Shown: positions 34,653 through 44,432, counted from the stretch's first letter. The stretch: 64,000 nucleotides of DNA from Clostridium estertheticum (GCF_011065935.2 NZ_JAAMNH020000001.1:4237001-4301000), one strand, 5' to 3'. Translations and numbers: made by a program. The notes: generated from the sequence alone by a model not told the origin.

Positions 34653-34728
34653 TGGTGGGAACAACAGGGTTCGAACCTGTGACCCTCTGCTTGTAAGGCA
34701 GATGCTCTCCCAGCTGAGCTATGCTCCC
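34653..34728 (-). tRNA. tRNA-Val (TAC)
   Basis: The acceptor stem GGGAGCA/TGTTCCC, anticodon TAC in CTTACAAG, T-loop AGGTTCGAACCTG and encoded CCA are visible. It is first in the operon and would be the effector of the valS T-box (specifier GUA). Confidence 0.98.
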
Positions 34729-34750
34729 ACATATTTTCATCAACTACTAT

Positions 34751-34779
34751 AGTCTACATCATTTCATAAAACTTGTCAA
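34751..34779 (-). promoter_or_regulatory. Proximal promoter of the tRNA operon
   Basis: On the minus strand TTGACA (34779-34774), a 17-base spacer and TAGACT (34756-34751), about 20 bases before tRNA-Val. Confidence 0.8.
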
Positions 34780-34844
34780 CAACTTTATGTGTTAACTGTT
34801 TTTCTTACTTTATTGTTTACTTTATAGCCACTGAGTACATTTAT

Positions 34845-34873
34845 ATATTACAAAATTTTGTTGTAGTTGTCAA
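34845..34873 (-). promoter_or_regulatory. Distal promoter of the tRNA operon
   Basis: On the minus strand TTGACA (34873-34868), a 17-base spacer and TAATAT (34850-34845). Both hexamers and the spacing match a sigma-A promoter, giving tandem promoters as often found for stable RNA operons. Confidence 0.7.
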
Positions 34874-35009
34874 CAAGATCTATAGCGAGTATTCCTAGTT
34901 GTTTCACTTATGCTCCTGAATTGTCAAATTCGCTCTACTTTCCTGTGTTTTTCAACATATGGTAAACTACGTAGATATTACTATAAAGTATAACTTAGTT
35001 TTATAAAAT

Positions 35010-35047
35010 AAAAGGAAGGAGAACACATATACTACGCTTTCTCCTTT
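35010..35047 (-). terminator. Terminator of hslO
   Basis: AAAGGAGAAA pairs with a GGAGAA/TCCTTCCTTT region across a loop, followed on the minus strand by TTTTATTTT. It lies 20 bases past the hslO stop. Confidence 0.75.
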
Positions 35048-35065
35048 AAAAAAATATAAGTTAAT

Positions 35066-35947
35066 CTATGAATTAACGTTTTTCAGTAATTGCCCAATAT
35101 CTTCATGATTAAATTCATAATTTTTATTACAAAAATGACATTTAATTTCCTCAGTTTTACCATCATTATATAATTCTTCTAGGTCCTTTTTACCTATACT
35201 TATTAATGCCCTCTCAACTCGCTGCCTAGAACAATCACATTTATATGTTGGCACAATCTCTTCAAGTATTTTAAGTTCCATATCTTCAAATATAAATTGT
35301 AAAATTTCTTCAATAGACATTCCTTTTGCTATGAATTCAGTTATAGATGGAACTTCTTCAAGTCTATATGTTATTATATCAGCCAAGAATTCATCTGCAC
35401 CAGGCATCATTTGGATTATAAACCCTCCCGAAGCTTTAATACTCATGTCCGTATCCACTAATACCCCAAGCCCCACAGCTGACGGCGTCTGCTCTGAAAC
35501 AGTAAAGTAATAAGCTAAATCATCTCCAATTTCTCCAGTGCTGATTGGTACTTGACCTATATAGGGCTCCTTTAGTCCCAAATCTCTTATAATTCTTAAA
35601 TAACCATCCACACCAATTGCAGAACTTACATCAAGTTTTCCCTTGCTATTAGCTGGTAAATCTACATCAGGATTTCCTATGTATCCTTTTACACTTGAAT
35701 CTGCATGAGCAGTTACTACCACCCCTCTAGCTTTTCCTCCACCATCTATTTGCAAGGTTAAACTATCTTCCTTCGACTTTAGCATAGTTCCCATAAGTGT
35801 CCCGGCTGTTAGCATCCTACCTAGGGCTGCCGCTGCAGTAGGAGCGCATAGATGCATACCTACCCCCTCATTTACTAAATCCGTAGTTATGGCTGCAATT
35901 ATTCTAACCTGACCACTCTTTGCAGTAGCTCTAACCAATTTATCCAT
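35066..35947 (-). CDS. hslO: Redox-regulated chaperone Hsp33
   Basis: A 293-residue cytosolic holdase. The N-terminal domain contains RATAKSGQVRIIAAITTDLV and LCAPTAAAALGR. The C-terminal zinc switch has CDC (about 237-239) and CHFC (about 270-273), so all four redox Cys are present. Under oxidation these Cys release zinc and form disulfides that activate chaperone function, useful for an anaerobe meeting oxygen. The ATG has GGGGG upstream. It is the second gene after a methyltransferase, 13 bases away. Confidence 0.97.
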   Translation of the reverse strand: MDKLVRATAKSGQVRIIAAITTDLVNEGVGMHLCAPTAAAALGRMLTAGTLMGTMLKSKEDSLTLQIDGGGKARGVVVTAHADSSVKGYIGNPDVDLPANSKGKLDVSSAIGVDGYLRIIRDLGLKEPYIGQVPISTGEIGDDLAYYFTVSEQTPSAVGLGVLVDTDMSIKASGGFIIQMMPGADEFLADIITYRLEEVPSITEFIAKGMSIEEILQFIFEDMELKILEEIVPTYKCDCSRQRVERALISIGKKDLEELYNDGKTEEIKCHFCNKNYEFNHEDIGQLLKNVNS

Positions 35948-35960
35948 ATACTAATACCCC

Positions 35961-36719
35961 CTATAATCTTTTGTTGTTTTTTGACTTGCATAGCACATAA
36001 CATATTCGCTCTGTGTTATCTCTTACTTCTTTATCTTCATAGTTATCCATTTTTTTAATTATTTCAAATCCGATTTCTTTTATGACATTTTCTATATATT
36101 GTTCTTTATAAGCTCTTTCTGAATGCTGCTCATCAAACCTTCTGTATACTTGTCCTTCTTTCACAAAAAAGGTTAAATTCATTTGTACTATATCATTTTC
36201 TAAATAATTCTCCCAAATATACACGACTTCATCCGAATCATAATTATAAAGATTATTACCAAGCACATTAGTAAGTTTATAATAAGAATTAATATCAAAA
36301 ATAAATAAACCATCCTCTTTTAATACATTATAGACCCCTAGTAGATACTTTTTAAAATTTTCTTCTTCTAATATATAGTTAGTAGAATCCAAACAGCAAG
36401 TTATGAGATTAAAAGTATTATTCAAATTCAATTCACAAATATCTTGGCATACAAATTTTGCTTTTATCCCTACGTCCCTTATTTTTTTTTCTGCTTCACA
36501 GAGCATATCGCAAGATAAATCAACTGCCCATATTTGCTTAAATCCGCTTGCAATTTCTACAGTAAGATTTCCTGTGCCACAGGCCAAATCCAAGTAACTC
36601 GACCTATCAACTTCATATTCACTGCAAATACATAATATCTTTGAAGCCCATGTTTTATAATCAATATCAGAATTTACAAGTTCATCGTATATATGAGCAA
36701 ACTCTTTATAACAATTCAT
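35961..36719 (-). CDS. Class I SAM-dependent methyltransferase
   Basis: A 252-residue Rossmann methyltransferase. Motif I is SYLDLACGTGNLTVEIA (about residues 41-57), motif II is WAVDLSCDML, and motif III/post-I contains FNLITCCLDSTNYI. The substrate is unknown; the fold is close to ubiquinone/CypA-like small-molecule methyltransferases. AAAGGAG precedes the ATG. It is probably cotranscribed with hslO. Confidence 0.85.
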   Translation of the reverse strand: MNCYKEFAHIYDELVNSDIDYKTWASKILCICSEYEVDRSSYLDLACGTGNLTVEIASGFKQIWAVDLSCDMLCEAEKKIRDVGIKAKFVCQDICELNLNNTFNLITCCLDSTNYILEEENFKKYLLGVYNVLKEDGLFIFDINSYYKLTNVLGNNLYNYDSDEVVYIWENYLENDIVQMNLTFFVKEGQVYRRFDEQHSERAYKEQYIENVIKEIGFEIIKKMDNYEDKEVRDNTERICYVLCKSKNNKRL

Positions 36720-36825
36720 TTTAACATTTCTCCTTTTTCAAAGGTTTCCCCGTTTAAAACTATAATGGTATATAATATTCTAACCTATATACCAAATATT
36801 GTCCAAAATAATTTGCTCGCTTTTT

Positions 36826-37065
36826 TTAAAAATCTTCGTTTTTAGGAAGATTTTTGCTCTTCTTTTTTCTTGTCATTAATCCCCCAACTCTTCCCGTTTC
36901 CTCTGCTGTTAGTCCACTCCAACCACAGGCTTCTATCTTTTGTGTTAATCCTAATTCTTCAGCTATTTCATACTTTAAAGTTTCCCTAAGCATTTCGTTT
37001 TTAGTTAACTCTTTGTTTGTTCTTAATTTAGCTTTAATGACTTTTTTCAAAGGCGTTTTTCCCAT
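36826..37065 (-). CDS. Alpha/beta-type small acid-soluble spore protein
   Basis: A 79-residue DNA-binding spore protein. The germination-protease cleavage region is KYEIAEELGL, and the second conserved block is SGLTAEETGRVGGLMTRKKK. These proteins coat spore DNA in the forespore and protect it from UV and heat. It departs from the Bacillus type by a longer basic C-terminal tail and a Cys in EACGWSG, a form seen in clostridia. The ATG at 37065 lies just after GGAGGG; an in-frame TTG at 37077 precedes the site. Expression is probably by sigma-G, but I do not mark a promoter. Confidence 0.9.
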   Translation of the reverse strand: MGKTPLKKVIKAKLRTNKELTKNEMLRETLKYEIAEELGLTQKIEACGWSGLTAEETGRVGGLMTRKKKSKNLPKNEDF

Positions 37066-37160
37066 GATACCCTCCAATTGTAATATAACATCTAATCTTT
37101 TTTATAATTCAATATCTAATATTTATATTTTCTACAATTCGGAGTCCTTTTATTCATAAT

Positions 37161-37212
37161 AAAAAAATAATAGGTAGAGAATACATAGAATATACTATGT
37201 TGCCTACCTATT
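37161..37212 (-). terminator. Second hairpin with T run downstream of opp operon 2
   Basis: AATAGGTAG (37169-37177) pairs with CTACCTATT (37204-37212), with an inner ACATAG/CTATGT stem, and seven T residues follow on the minus strand. It may back up the first terminator or end a separate short transcript. Confidence 0.75.
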
Positions 37213-37265
37213 ATATTAAGTAAATGATTCAATTTTTAAATCTATTTTTGAAAATTCGTTGTAAA

Positions 37266-37304
37266 ATAAAAAGATAGTAGGATAATATTACCCCACTATC
37301 TTTT
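37266..37304 (-). terminator. Terminator of oppA (operon 2)
   Basis: AAAAGATAGT/ACTATCTTTT hairpin with further GG/CC pairing and a T-rich tail on the minus strand, 20 bases past the oppA stop. Confidence 0.88.
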
Positions 37305-37324
37305 CATTTGTAATCTAACTTATA

Positions 37325-39022
37325 CTACTTTCTTCCATCAGTATAAGCATATTTAAAGTCTTGAGCTCCAAATAATGGTGTCATAATACGTTTAGTGTAT
37401 TTAGCTCTGTATGTGTTTCTCATTCTATATAAATATGGTGATATAACTGCATCATCTACAAGTAATATTTGTTCTGCTTGTTTAAATGCCTCTGTTCTTT
37501 TTTCTGGATCCGTTGTATTACTAGCATCTTTAATTAAAGCATCATACTTTGCATTTGACCAACCAGTTGGAACTATCTTAGCTCCAGTAACCCACATATC
37601 AAAGAATGTATTTGGATCATTGTAATCGCCTATCCATGCAGCACCAGCTATTTGATAATCCGCACTCTCAGTTCTCTTTTGATATACTGCCCATTCAACA
37701 TACTCCATCTTTATGTTTACGCCTAAGTTTTTCTTATACATTGCTTGATCGAATTCAGCTAATTCCCTTTCTCTAGCACTTGTGTCACCACGTAAGTAAG
37801 TAAATGTAGCTTTTGCTGGATCTGGATCTGCTCCAATTTCTTTTAGACCTTCAATTAACAATGCCTTAGCATCTGGATGGTCTTCTTTGAATTTCTTAAA
37901 TGGTTCTACACCAACTTTTTTCCTGAAATCTTGTCCATCTATTTGAAGTGTTGGTGGACACCATCCATATGCTGGCTGAGCTAATCCCCTAAATGAAACT
38001 TTAACTACATCTTCTCTATCAGCAGCTAAACTGAACGCCTGTCTTATTTTAGCATTCTTAAAATATTTATCCTTCTGATTAAAGTACATATAGTTTGTTC
38101 CAGGTGTGTTTACCCTTACTACATTGAACTTACCTGTTTTATCAAATTTCTCTATCCATTCTTGCTTAGTAACTGCAGCATAATCAATACTACCATTAAG
38201 TAAGGATCCCATTCTAGCAGTTTCTTCTTTTACAATATTAAGAGTTAGTTTCGAAAGTTTAACTGAATCTTTATCCCAATATGTTGGATTTTTTTCGAAT
38301 TCCATCTTACTTAGATGTGCCCAATTTTTTAGTACATATGGTCCATTGAATACCATTGTATTCGCTTCTGTACCAAATTTGTCTCCTTGAGCTTTAACTA
38401 TATCTTCTCTTTGAGGATACATAACCTTAAAGTAAGTTAAATCTAAAAAATATGGACAAGGTTTATCTAATGTGAATTCTATTGTCTTATCATCTATTGC
38501 TTTTACTCCTACTTCTTCAGCTTTTGCTTTTTTAGAATTATATTGTTGAGCATTTTTTATAGGGAATAAGATAAATGCATATTGTGAACCAACTTCTGGA
38601 TTAAGGGATCTTTTAATTGCATATTCAAAATCCTTAGCTGTTACTGCTTTTCCATCTGACCATTTAAAATCTCTTAAATGGAATGTCCATACAGTTTTAT
38701 CTGCATTAGTTTCCCATTTTTCAGCTCCTGCTGCTTTTATAACATCTACACCTTTGTCATCTTGCTCTATTCTAGTTAAACCTTCCATACAGTTAACTAA
38801 AGCGTCTGATGCATTAACATCAGTTGCTAATGTTGGGTCTAGTGATTTTGGCTCAGAAGTTAATATACCATTTAAATATTGATTTGCGTCCATTTTAACT
38901 GCAACATCTGTACCAGGTTTTGTTGCTTCTGGTGTTACAGTTTTCTTTCCACAACCTACTAATGCAATTGAAGCAGTTAGTGAAAGTGTTAGTAAAGTAG
39001 CCATTAATCTTTTTGTTTTCAC
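37325..39022 (-). CDS. oppA: Oligopeptide-binding lipoprotein OppA (operon 2)
   Basis: A 565-residue family 5 solute-binding protein. The lipobox is ASIALVGC (Cys about residue 24). The peptide-binding family signature is FHLRDFKWSDGKAVTAKDFEYAIKRSLNPE. It looks like the classic OppA/DppA type that binds oligopeptides, while the operon 1 protein is a different subfamily. The start is a GTG after AAAGGGGGG. It is the last gene after oppBCDF, with a 337-base gap in front, suggesting its own promoter or processing for high-level synthesis. Confidence 0.93.
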   Translation of the reverse strand: MKTKRLMATLLTLSLTASIALVGCGKKTVTPEATKPGTDVAVKMDANQYLNGILTSEPKSLDPTLATDVNASDALVNCMEGLTRIEQDDKGVDVIKAAGAEKWETNADKTVWTFHLRDFKWSDGKAVTAKDFEYAIKRSLNPEVGSQYAFILFPIKNAQQYNSKKAKAEEVGVKAIDDKTIEFTLDKPCPYFLDLTYFKVMYPQREDIVKAQGDKFGTEANTMVFNGPYVLKNWAHLSKMEFEKNPTYWDKDSVKLSKLTLNIVKEETARMGSLLNGSIDYAAVTKQEWIEKFDKTGKFNVVRVNTPGTNYMYFNQKDKYFKNAKIRQAFSLAADREDVVKVSFRGLAQPAYGWCPPTLQIDGQDFRKKVGVEPFKKFKEDHPDAKALLIEGLKEIGADPDPAKATFTYLRGDTSARERELAEFDQAMYKKNLGVNIKMEYVEWAVYQKRTESADYQIAGAAWIGDYNDPNTFFDMWVTGAKIVPTGWSNAKYDALIKDASNTTDPEKRTEAFKQAEQILLVDDAVISPYLYRMRNTYRAKYTKRIMTPLFGAQDFKYAYTDGRK

Positions 39023-39359
39023 GAAAAAACCCCCCTTTAATATGTTTAGACTTATAATAAGACTTTATAAAATCTTATTATTAAATTTGGATAATAAATA
39101 TATAAATCATAATTTATTTATATTAAAATAAATTTATGATATAACCTAATTAACTTTATTAGCATCAAATATATCACGTCTATTATATTCTGTATATTCT
39201 CTATACTGCCATTTAACATACTACTTAAATTCATATTCTCATAATATACTATACATTTTAGAAAATCAAGTATAATTTTCTAAATATAGCAATTATAACT
39301 CCTTTTACCGTTATCTTTTTAAATATTTTGAATCTTCACTATACTGTACACCAGTAATT
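39023..39359. other. Intergenic region between oppF and oppA (operon 2)
   Basis: No gene was found. Two small hairpins are visible: AATAAGA/TCTTATT at about 39056-39083 near the oppA start, and TTAGAAAAT/ATTTTCTAA at about 39257-39282, 78 bases past the oppF stop. The latter contains a stretch matching the CodY consensus at about 12 of 15 bases, which is weak evidence in such AT-rich sequence. Neither hairpin has a T run, so partial read-through into oppA is plausible. Confidence 0.4.
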
Positions 39360-40325
39360 TTAATCAAATAAATGACAAGCAACAAAGTGCTCTTTTTCTA
39401 TTTCTTTAAGAATTGGTGTTTCTTCACTGCAAATTGGTTTTGCATATCTACATCTAGGTGTAAATCTGCAACCTGGTTTTGGATTTATAGGACTTGGAAC
39501 TTCGCCCTCTAGTTTAATTCTAGCTTTATTTCTTTCAACTTCTGGATCTGGTACTGGTATTGCTGATAATAGAGCTTGAGTATATGGATGAAGCGGTTTT
39601 TCATATAGATCATGGCTACTTGCAAGCTCCACCATTGCTCCAAGATACATTACTCCTACTCTATCAGATATATGCTTAACCATTGATAGGTCATGAGCTA
39701 TAAATAAATAAGTGAGTCCTAGCTCCTGCTGGAGTTGTATCAATAAGTTAACAATTTGCGCTTGAATTGAAACGTCAAGAGCTGAAATAGGCTCATCACA
39801 TACTATAAAATCTGGTTCTATAGCAAGGGCCCTCGCTATTCCTATTCTTTGTCTTTGTCCACCTGAAAACTCATGTGGAAACCTTGAACCATGTTCTTTA
39901 TTAAGCCCTACTAATTGTAAAAGTTCATATACTCTGTTAGTTCTTTCTTGGCCAGTGTATAAATTATGAATATCTATGCCCTCACCAATTATATCCCCAA
40001 CAGTCATTCTTGGATTTAGTGAAGCGTAAGGATCTTGAAATATTATTTGTGATCTTCTCGCAAAATTCTTCTTGGCTTTCTTATCTAATTTATGAACATT
40101 AATTCCATCAAATAATACTTCTCCACCAGTTGCGCTATACATACCCATTACTGTTCTGCCACAAGTAGTTTTTCCACAACCAGATTCCCCAACAAGTCCT
40201 AGTGTTTCACCTTTTCTTATGAAAAAGCTAACGTCATCCACCGCTTTTAAAGTAGCATTTTTACCAACTTGAAAATATTTTTTAAGATTTTTAACCTCTA
40301 TTAAAATTTCATTATTATTAGACAT
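39360..40325 (-). CDS. oppF: Oligopeptide ABC transporter ATP-binding protein OppF (operon 2)
   Basis: A 321-residue ATPase. Walker A is GESGCGKT, the signature is FSGGQRQRIGIA, and Walker B is FIVCDEPISALD. The C-terminal CRFTPRCRYAKPIC is the usual Cys cluster of these ATPases. It overlaps oppD by one base (stop/start), so it is translationally coupled. Confidence 0.95.
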   Translation of the reverse strand: MSNNNEILIEVKNLKKYFQVGKNATLKAVDDVSFFIRKGETLGLVGESGCGKTTCGRTVMGMYSATGGEVLFDGINVHKLDKKAKKNFARRSQIIFQDPYASLNPRMTVGDIIGEGIDIHNLYTGQERTNRVYELLQLVGLNKEHGSRFPHEFSGGQRQRIGIARALAIEPDFIVCDEPISALDVSIQAQIVNLLIQLQQELGLTYLFIAHDLSMVKHISDRVGVMYLGAMVELASSHDLYEKPLHPYTQALLSAIPVPDPEVERNKARIKLEGEVPSPINPKPGCRFTPRCRYAKPICSEETPILKEIEKEHFVACHLFD

Positions 40326-41344
40326 TATCTATCACCTCTTAATGCTGAAGGAATATCAATCTTTGGTGCCATAGAATGTTTTAACCAACAGGAAACTTCA
40401 TGGTTTTCACTCAAAGTTGTAACTTCTGGCATTTCTTCTCTACATATTTGCATACAATACTCACATCTCGCTGCAAAAGGACATCCTATTGGTGGTTTAA
40501 TTAAATCAGGTGGTGTTCCTTGCAGAGAATAAAGTTTGCCTTTGTTTTTCGTGTCGAGTCTTGGAACTGATTGTAACAGTGCCCAAGTATATGGGTGTTG
40601 TGGATTTTTAAATATTTCGTCTGTTGTTCCATGCTCTATTATTTGTCCTGCATACATTACTTGTATTCTATCTGCAACGTCTGCAACAATTCCTAAATCA
40701 TGAGTTACAAGGATAACTGCTGTTCCAAGCTTTTCTTGAAGATCCGAAATAAGATCCATTATTTGAGCTTGTATTGTAACATCAAGAGCCGTTGTTGGTT
40801 CGTCAGCTATAAGTATTTTAGGATTACAAGCTAGCGCTATAGCTATCATAGCCCTTTGCCTCATACCACCTGAAAATTCATGTGGATATTGGTGAGCACG
40901 TTTATCTGCATCAGGAATATTAACTAGATTCAACATTTTTATTGCTTCATTCATAGCTTCAGTTTTGCTCATACCTCTGTGTATAATTAAGCTTTCTGCT
41001 ATTTGTTTTCCAATAGTCATTGTTGGGTTTAGTGACGTCATAGGGTCTTGGAATATCATAGAAATATCCGAACCCCTGAGCTCTCTAAGTTCTTTTTCTG
41101 ACATCAGACTAATATCCTTGCCATCAAATAGTATTTTTGAACCTTCTTTTATATCGCCTGGTGGCTCTGGAATTAATCTCATTAGTGATTTTGAAGTAAC
41201 AGTTTTGCCACATCCAGATTCTCCAACTACAGCTAAAGTCTCTCCTTTTTTCAAGTAAAAAGAAATACCTCTTACTGCTTGCACCTCACCAGCATAAGTA
41301 TGAAACGAAACTCTTAAGTCTTTTACATCTAATATCTTTTCCAT
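40325..41344 (-). CDS. oppD: Oligopeptide ABC transporter ATP-binding protein OppD (operon 2)
   Basis: A 339-residue ATPase. Walker A is GESGCGKT, the Q loop is FQDPMTSLNP, the signature is FSGGMRQRAMIA, and Walker B is ILIADEPTTALD. The C-terminal region has CPFAARCEYCMQIC. It pairs with OppF to energise peptide uptake. It lies 12 bases after oppC. Confidence 0.95.
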   Translation of the reverse strand: MEKILDVKDLRVSFHTYAGEVQAVRGISFYLKKGETLAVVGESGCGKTVTSKSLMRLIPEPPGDIKEGSKILFDGKDISLMSEKELRELRGSDISMIFQDPMTSLNPTMTIGKQIAESLIIHRGMSKTEAMNEAIKMLNLVNIPDADKRAHQYPHEFSGGMRQRAMIAIALACNPKILIADEPTTALDVTIQAQIMDLISDLQEKLGTAVILVTHDLGIVADVADRIQVMYAGQIIEHGTTDEIFKNPQHPYTWALLQSVPRLDTKNKGKLYSLQGTPPDLIKPPIGCPFAARCEYCMQICREEMPEVTTLSENHEVSCWLKHSMAPKIDIPSALRGDR

Positions 41345-41356
41345 AATTTTCCCTCC

Positions 41357-42274
41357 CTATTGACGTAATCTTGGATCTAGCGCATCTCTTAAACCATCAC
41401 CAAGCAATGTAAATGATAACATAGTTAAACTAATAAATAGCGATGGGAAGAATAATTGATAAGGATAAAACATTAAGTTTCCTTGCGCTGTTGCTGCTAG
41501 TGCTCCCCAACTTGTATTTGGTGATTGAATTCCTTGCCCTAAAAAGCTTAAGAAAGCTTCTCCAAATATAAATCCTGGAACGTCGAAAGTAATAGCTACT
41601 ATCATTATTCCTAGTGTATTTGGAAGTAAATGTTTTGCAATAATTCTTGAAGGATTAGCACCGAGGGCCGCTGCAGCTAGCACATATTCCTGTTCTTTTA
41701 TTTGTAACAACTGTCCACGTACAAGTCTTGCCATGGAAACCCATCCTGTTATAGTCATGGCAATAATAATAGCCATAATACCTTTTGATAATATTAGTGA
41801 AACTAATATTACAACTACTAGATAAGGAATACTTGCAAGTATCTCAACTATTCTCATCATAATATCATCGATAAATCCACCGGAAAATCCAGCTATTCCA
41901 CCATAAATACTACCTACTACAGTATCTACTAAAGCTCCTAGAACTCCTATGATTATAGAAACTCTACCACCAGCCCAGACTCTTGAAAACACATCACGTC
42001 CAAGATTGTCTGTTCCAAACCAATGCGTCCAGTTAGGCCCAACGTTTATTAAATCATTATTTGTAATTTCGAAACTAAACCCATTAATATATTGTCCAAA
42101 AGCAGTCATTAGTGCTATTAAAATTAGTATTACTAATGACAATATAGCCACTTTATTTTGTTTTAATCTTCTCCATGCGTCTTGCCAATAAGTAATACTA
42201 GGTCTTAATATTTCATCAGCATTAGCGTTTTCACATCCAATTATTATAAACTTTTCTTTCGATAACTGTGCCAT
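41357..42274 (-). CDS. oppC: Oligopeptide ABC transporter permease OppC (operon 2)
   Basis: A 305-residue permease with an N-terminal tail of about 40 residues, six hydrophobic segments, the OppC hallmark FGTDNLGRDVFSRVWAGGRVS, and the coupling loop EYVLAAAALGANPSRIIAKHLLPN. It forms the channel with OppB. Confidence 0.95.
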   Translation of the reverse strand: MAQLSKEKFIIIGCENANADEILRPSITYWQDAWRRLKQNKVAILSLVILILIALMTAFGQYINGFSFEITNNDLINVGPNWTHWFGTDNLGRDVFSRVWAGGRVSIIIGVLGALVDTVVGSIYGGIAGFSGGFIDDIMMRIVEILASIPYLVVVILVSLILSKGIMAIIIAMTITGWVSMARLVRGQLLQIKEQEYVLAAAALGANPSRIIAKHLLPNTLGIMIVAITFDVPGFIFGEAFLSFLGQGIQSPNTSWGALAATAQGNLMFYPYQLFFPSLFISLTMLSFTLLGDGLRDALDPRLRQ

Positions 42275-42285
42275 ACTTTCCCCTC

Positions 42286-43221
42286 CTATCTTTTTTCTCC
42301 AGTTAATCTTATTCTTGGGTCAATCAGTCCATATACTATGTCTACTAGAACATATGCAATTATTACTAATGCACATATGAAGACTGTTTGCCCCATAATC
42401 ATGGAGTAATCTCTATCTCCTACTGAAGTTACAAAATTAAAACCAAATCCTGGAATTGCAAATATACTTTCTATAACAAAAGCGCCTACAAATATACCCG
42501 CCAGTTGTGGTCCTAAAATTGTAATGGCCGGAAGTATGGCATTTCTAATAACATGTTTCCATACTAAGCTAATTTTTGTGATACCTTTAGATTTTGCAGT
42601 TAATATATAATCTTGTCCTATTATATCAAGAGTATTAGCTCTCATATATCTTGCATATGTAGCTATAGAACCAAAGCTTAAGGCTATACTTGGTAATATG
42701 GTGTATTCAAACCCACCCCATCCCGTGGTTGGAAGCCACATATTTTGGATTGTAAAGAAGTATTGCAGTAAAGAAGCCATAACAAAATTGGGTACAGAAA
42801 CACCTAATATCGCTATAAACATAACCAGATAATCTGGCCATTTTCCTCTATTAAAAGCAGCTAATATTCCAAGACTTACCCCTATAAAAAATCCCATTGC
42901 AACCGCTTGTATACCTAATCTTGCAGATACTGGTGCATATGTTTTTATAACATCAGTAACTTTTCTTCCTGGGTAAGCAAGTGATTCGCCTAAATCTCCA
43001 TGAAGCACAATGTTTTCTACAAACTTACCATATTGTACTATGACTGATTTATTTAAACCATATTTTTCATAGTAATTTGCTTTTATCTGTTCTGGCAATT
43101 TTCTTCCAAGGCTTGCTAATGGATCTCCTGGAATAGCATGTATTAGCATAAATGTGATGGTAGCTACTATCCAAAGAGTAACAAACATATAACCTAATCT
43201 CTTAAGTATAAATTTAAACAT
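42286..43221 (-). CDS. oppB: Oligopeptide ABC transporter permease OppB (operon 2)
   Basis: A 311-residue permease opening FKFILKRLGYMFVTLWIVATITF, with the coupling loop DYILTAKSKGITKISLVWKHVIRN and the family C terminus LIDPRIRL. The start at 43221 is chosen because GGGGGGG lies nine bases upstream; a longer frame to 43299 has no binding site and no family similarity. It is the first gene of operon 2. Confidence 0.95.
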   Translation of the reverse strand: MFKFILKRLGYMFVTLWIVATITFMLIHAIPGDPLASLGRKLPEQIKANYYEKYGLNKSVIVQYGKFVENIVLHGDLGESLAYPGRKVTDVIKTYAPVSARLGIQAVAMGFFIGVSLGILAAFNRGKWPDYLVMFIAILGVSVPNFVMASLLQYFFTIQNMWLPTTGWGGFEYTILPSIALSFGSIATYARYMRANTLDIIGQDYILTAKSKGITKISLVWKHVIRNAILPAITILGPQLAGIFVGAFVIESIFAIPGFGFNFVTSVGDRDYSMIMGQTVFICALVIIAYVLVDIVYGLIDPRIRLTGEKR

Positions 43222-44432
43222 TTTTAAAACCCCCCCATCATTAATTTTTACGAAATCTACTTTGTTTCTGTACACCATAGAATCATAATATAAAGCCAAG
43301 TGAACCTTTTCATTTATGTAGGTTTATTTAAAATAATAAAACAGCTCGTCCACGTTCTTTTTATTAGTAAAAATAAAGTTATATAATGAATTGGTTTTTC
43401 TTAATTGCAAAAGTATTTACATTGTAAATATTCCAACAATTTTGAATTTAACTATTTTTGTTCTTGTTTAGTTTACATGATATATCACTTTAAAATGTAA
43501 ATCAAGGTAAATTCCATTTTATAATGGCCACTTTGCAAATATTTAATGTTATTTGCAAAATTAATAATTTTGCTAAGTTTAATTAAATTTTATTTGAAAT
43601 TTTTACTTTTATACGACATTATCTGTTATTTTTCTACATTTTATTCGTTCACTTCATCAAATTAACTTATCAATATACCCTTTTGCTTTTCACTAAAATT
43701 CCCCCTTAAATTTTTCTATGTGTTTATATAGCAATAAGTAAAAATACTTATGAAGCCCGAATGAAGATTTTTAAGAATAAAATATTTTCATTATTAAAAA
43801 AAAGCTATTTAAGATATCTTTTAAAGTCAGTCTGAATTTGAAACGCATGAAAACTTTCACAAACTATAATAGGAAAAGAGAACTTGTATCAATTTAGCGT
43901 ATGCATGAAACCGTTTTATTGAGATTTAACACAGAATGAAATCCTTTTCTTGTTACTTAATCTAAAGGAAATTTTATAATTACTTATAGCCCTAATATAT
44001 TGAACAATGTGATATTTTAACCATTTTATTCATTTATTTCATTTTTCTTTTTTTCATATTATCACGGTTTTTGTAACTTGTCAAACTAATTTGTCGTTTT
44101 AATTATGTTGATAATGATGATATGATGTTAACAAAAATATCCGTATTATTATTTCATAATTATAATATTATGAATACTTTCTTGCAAGCTTTATATTTTA
44201 GATTTTCATTTTTTTTTTTTAAAGTATATATATTTTCACATAGGGGCTATATAATATAGTAAAGAAAAACATTTTAGTGATAATGCATGTGCCATTTTAA
44301 TTTTATTATTAAATAAACATTAAAAAATGCTTCACTAAAAGCAATTTGAATTAATAAATATATAGTAATAGAAATAAAATAGTATATGGATAATAATTAT
44401 TATTCTTCATATAACTACGAGGAGGTAATCAC
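43222..44432. other. 1.2-kb non-coding region between the opp operon 2 and dapA
   Basis: No ORF with a binding site was found on either strand. It must contain the leftward opp promoter and the rightward dapA promoter, but I see no strong consensus pair for either; a TATAAT lies at 44250-44255. A hairpin TTTTAGTGA (44272-44280) / TCACTAAAA (44332-44340) lies in the likely dapA leader. TTTGCAAAT and ATTTGCAAAA recur at about 43533 and 43551. There is no recognisable lysine riboswitch. The stretch around 43920-43945 contains AACACAGAATGAAAT, whose complement resembles a segment at about 58590-58606, possibly scraps of a shared intergenic repeat. Confidence 0.5.

Noticed and set aside
39257..39282. 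CodY box in the oppF-oppA gap
   Set aside because: Only about 12 of 15 positions match a consensus that is itself AT-rich; chance matches are expected in this base composition.
43222..43299. N-terminal extension of OppB (operon 2) to 43299
   Set aside because: The extra 26 residues lack family similarity and the binding site GGGGGGG sits inside them, directly before the internal ATG.
44200..44432. Lysine riboswitch before dapA
   Set aside because: The typical conserved riboswitch core sequences are not visible; only a simple TTTTAGTGA hairpin is present.
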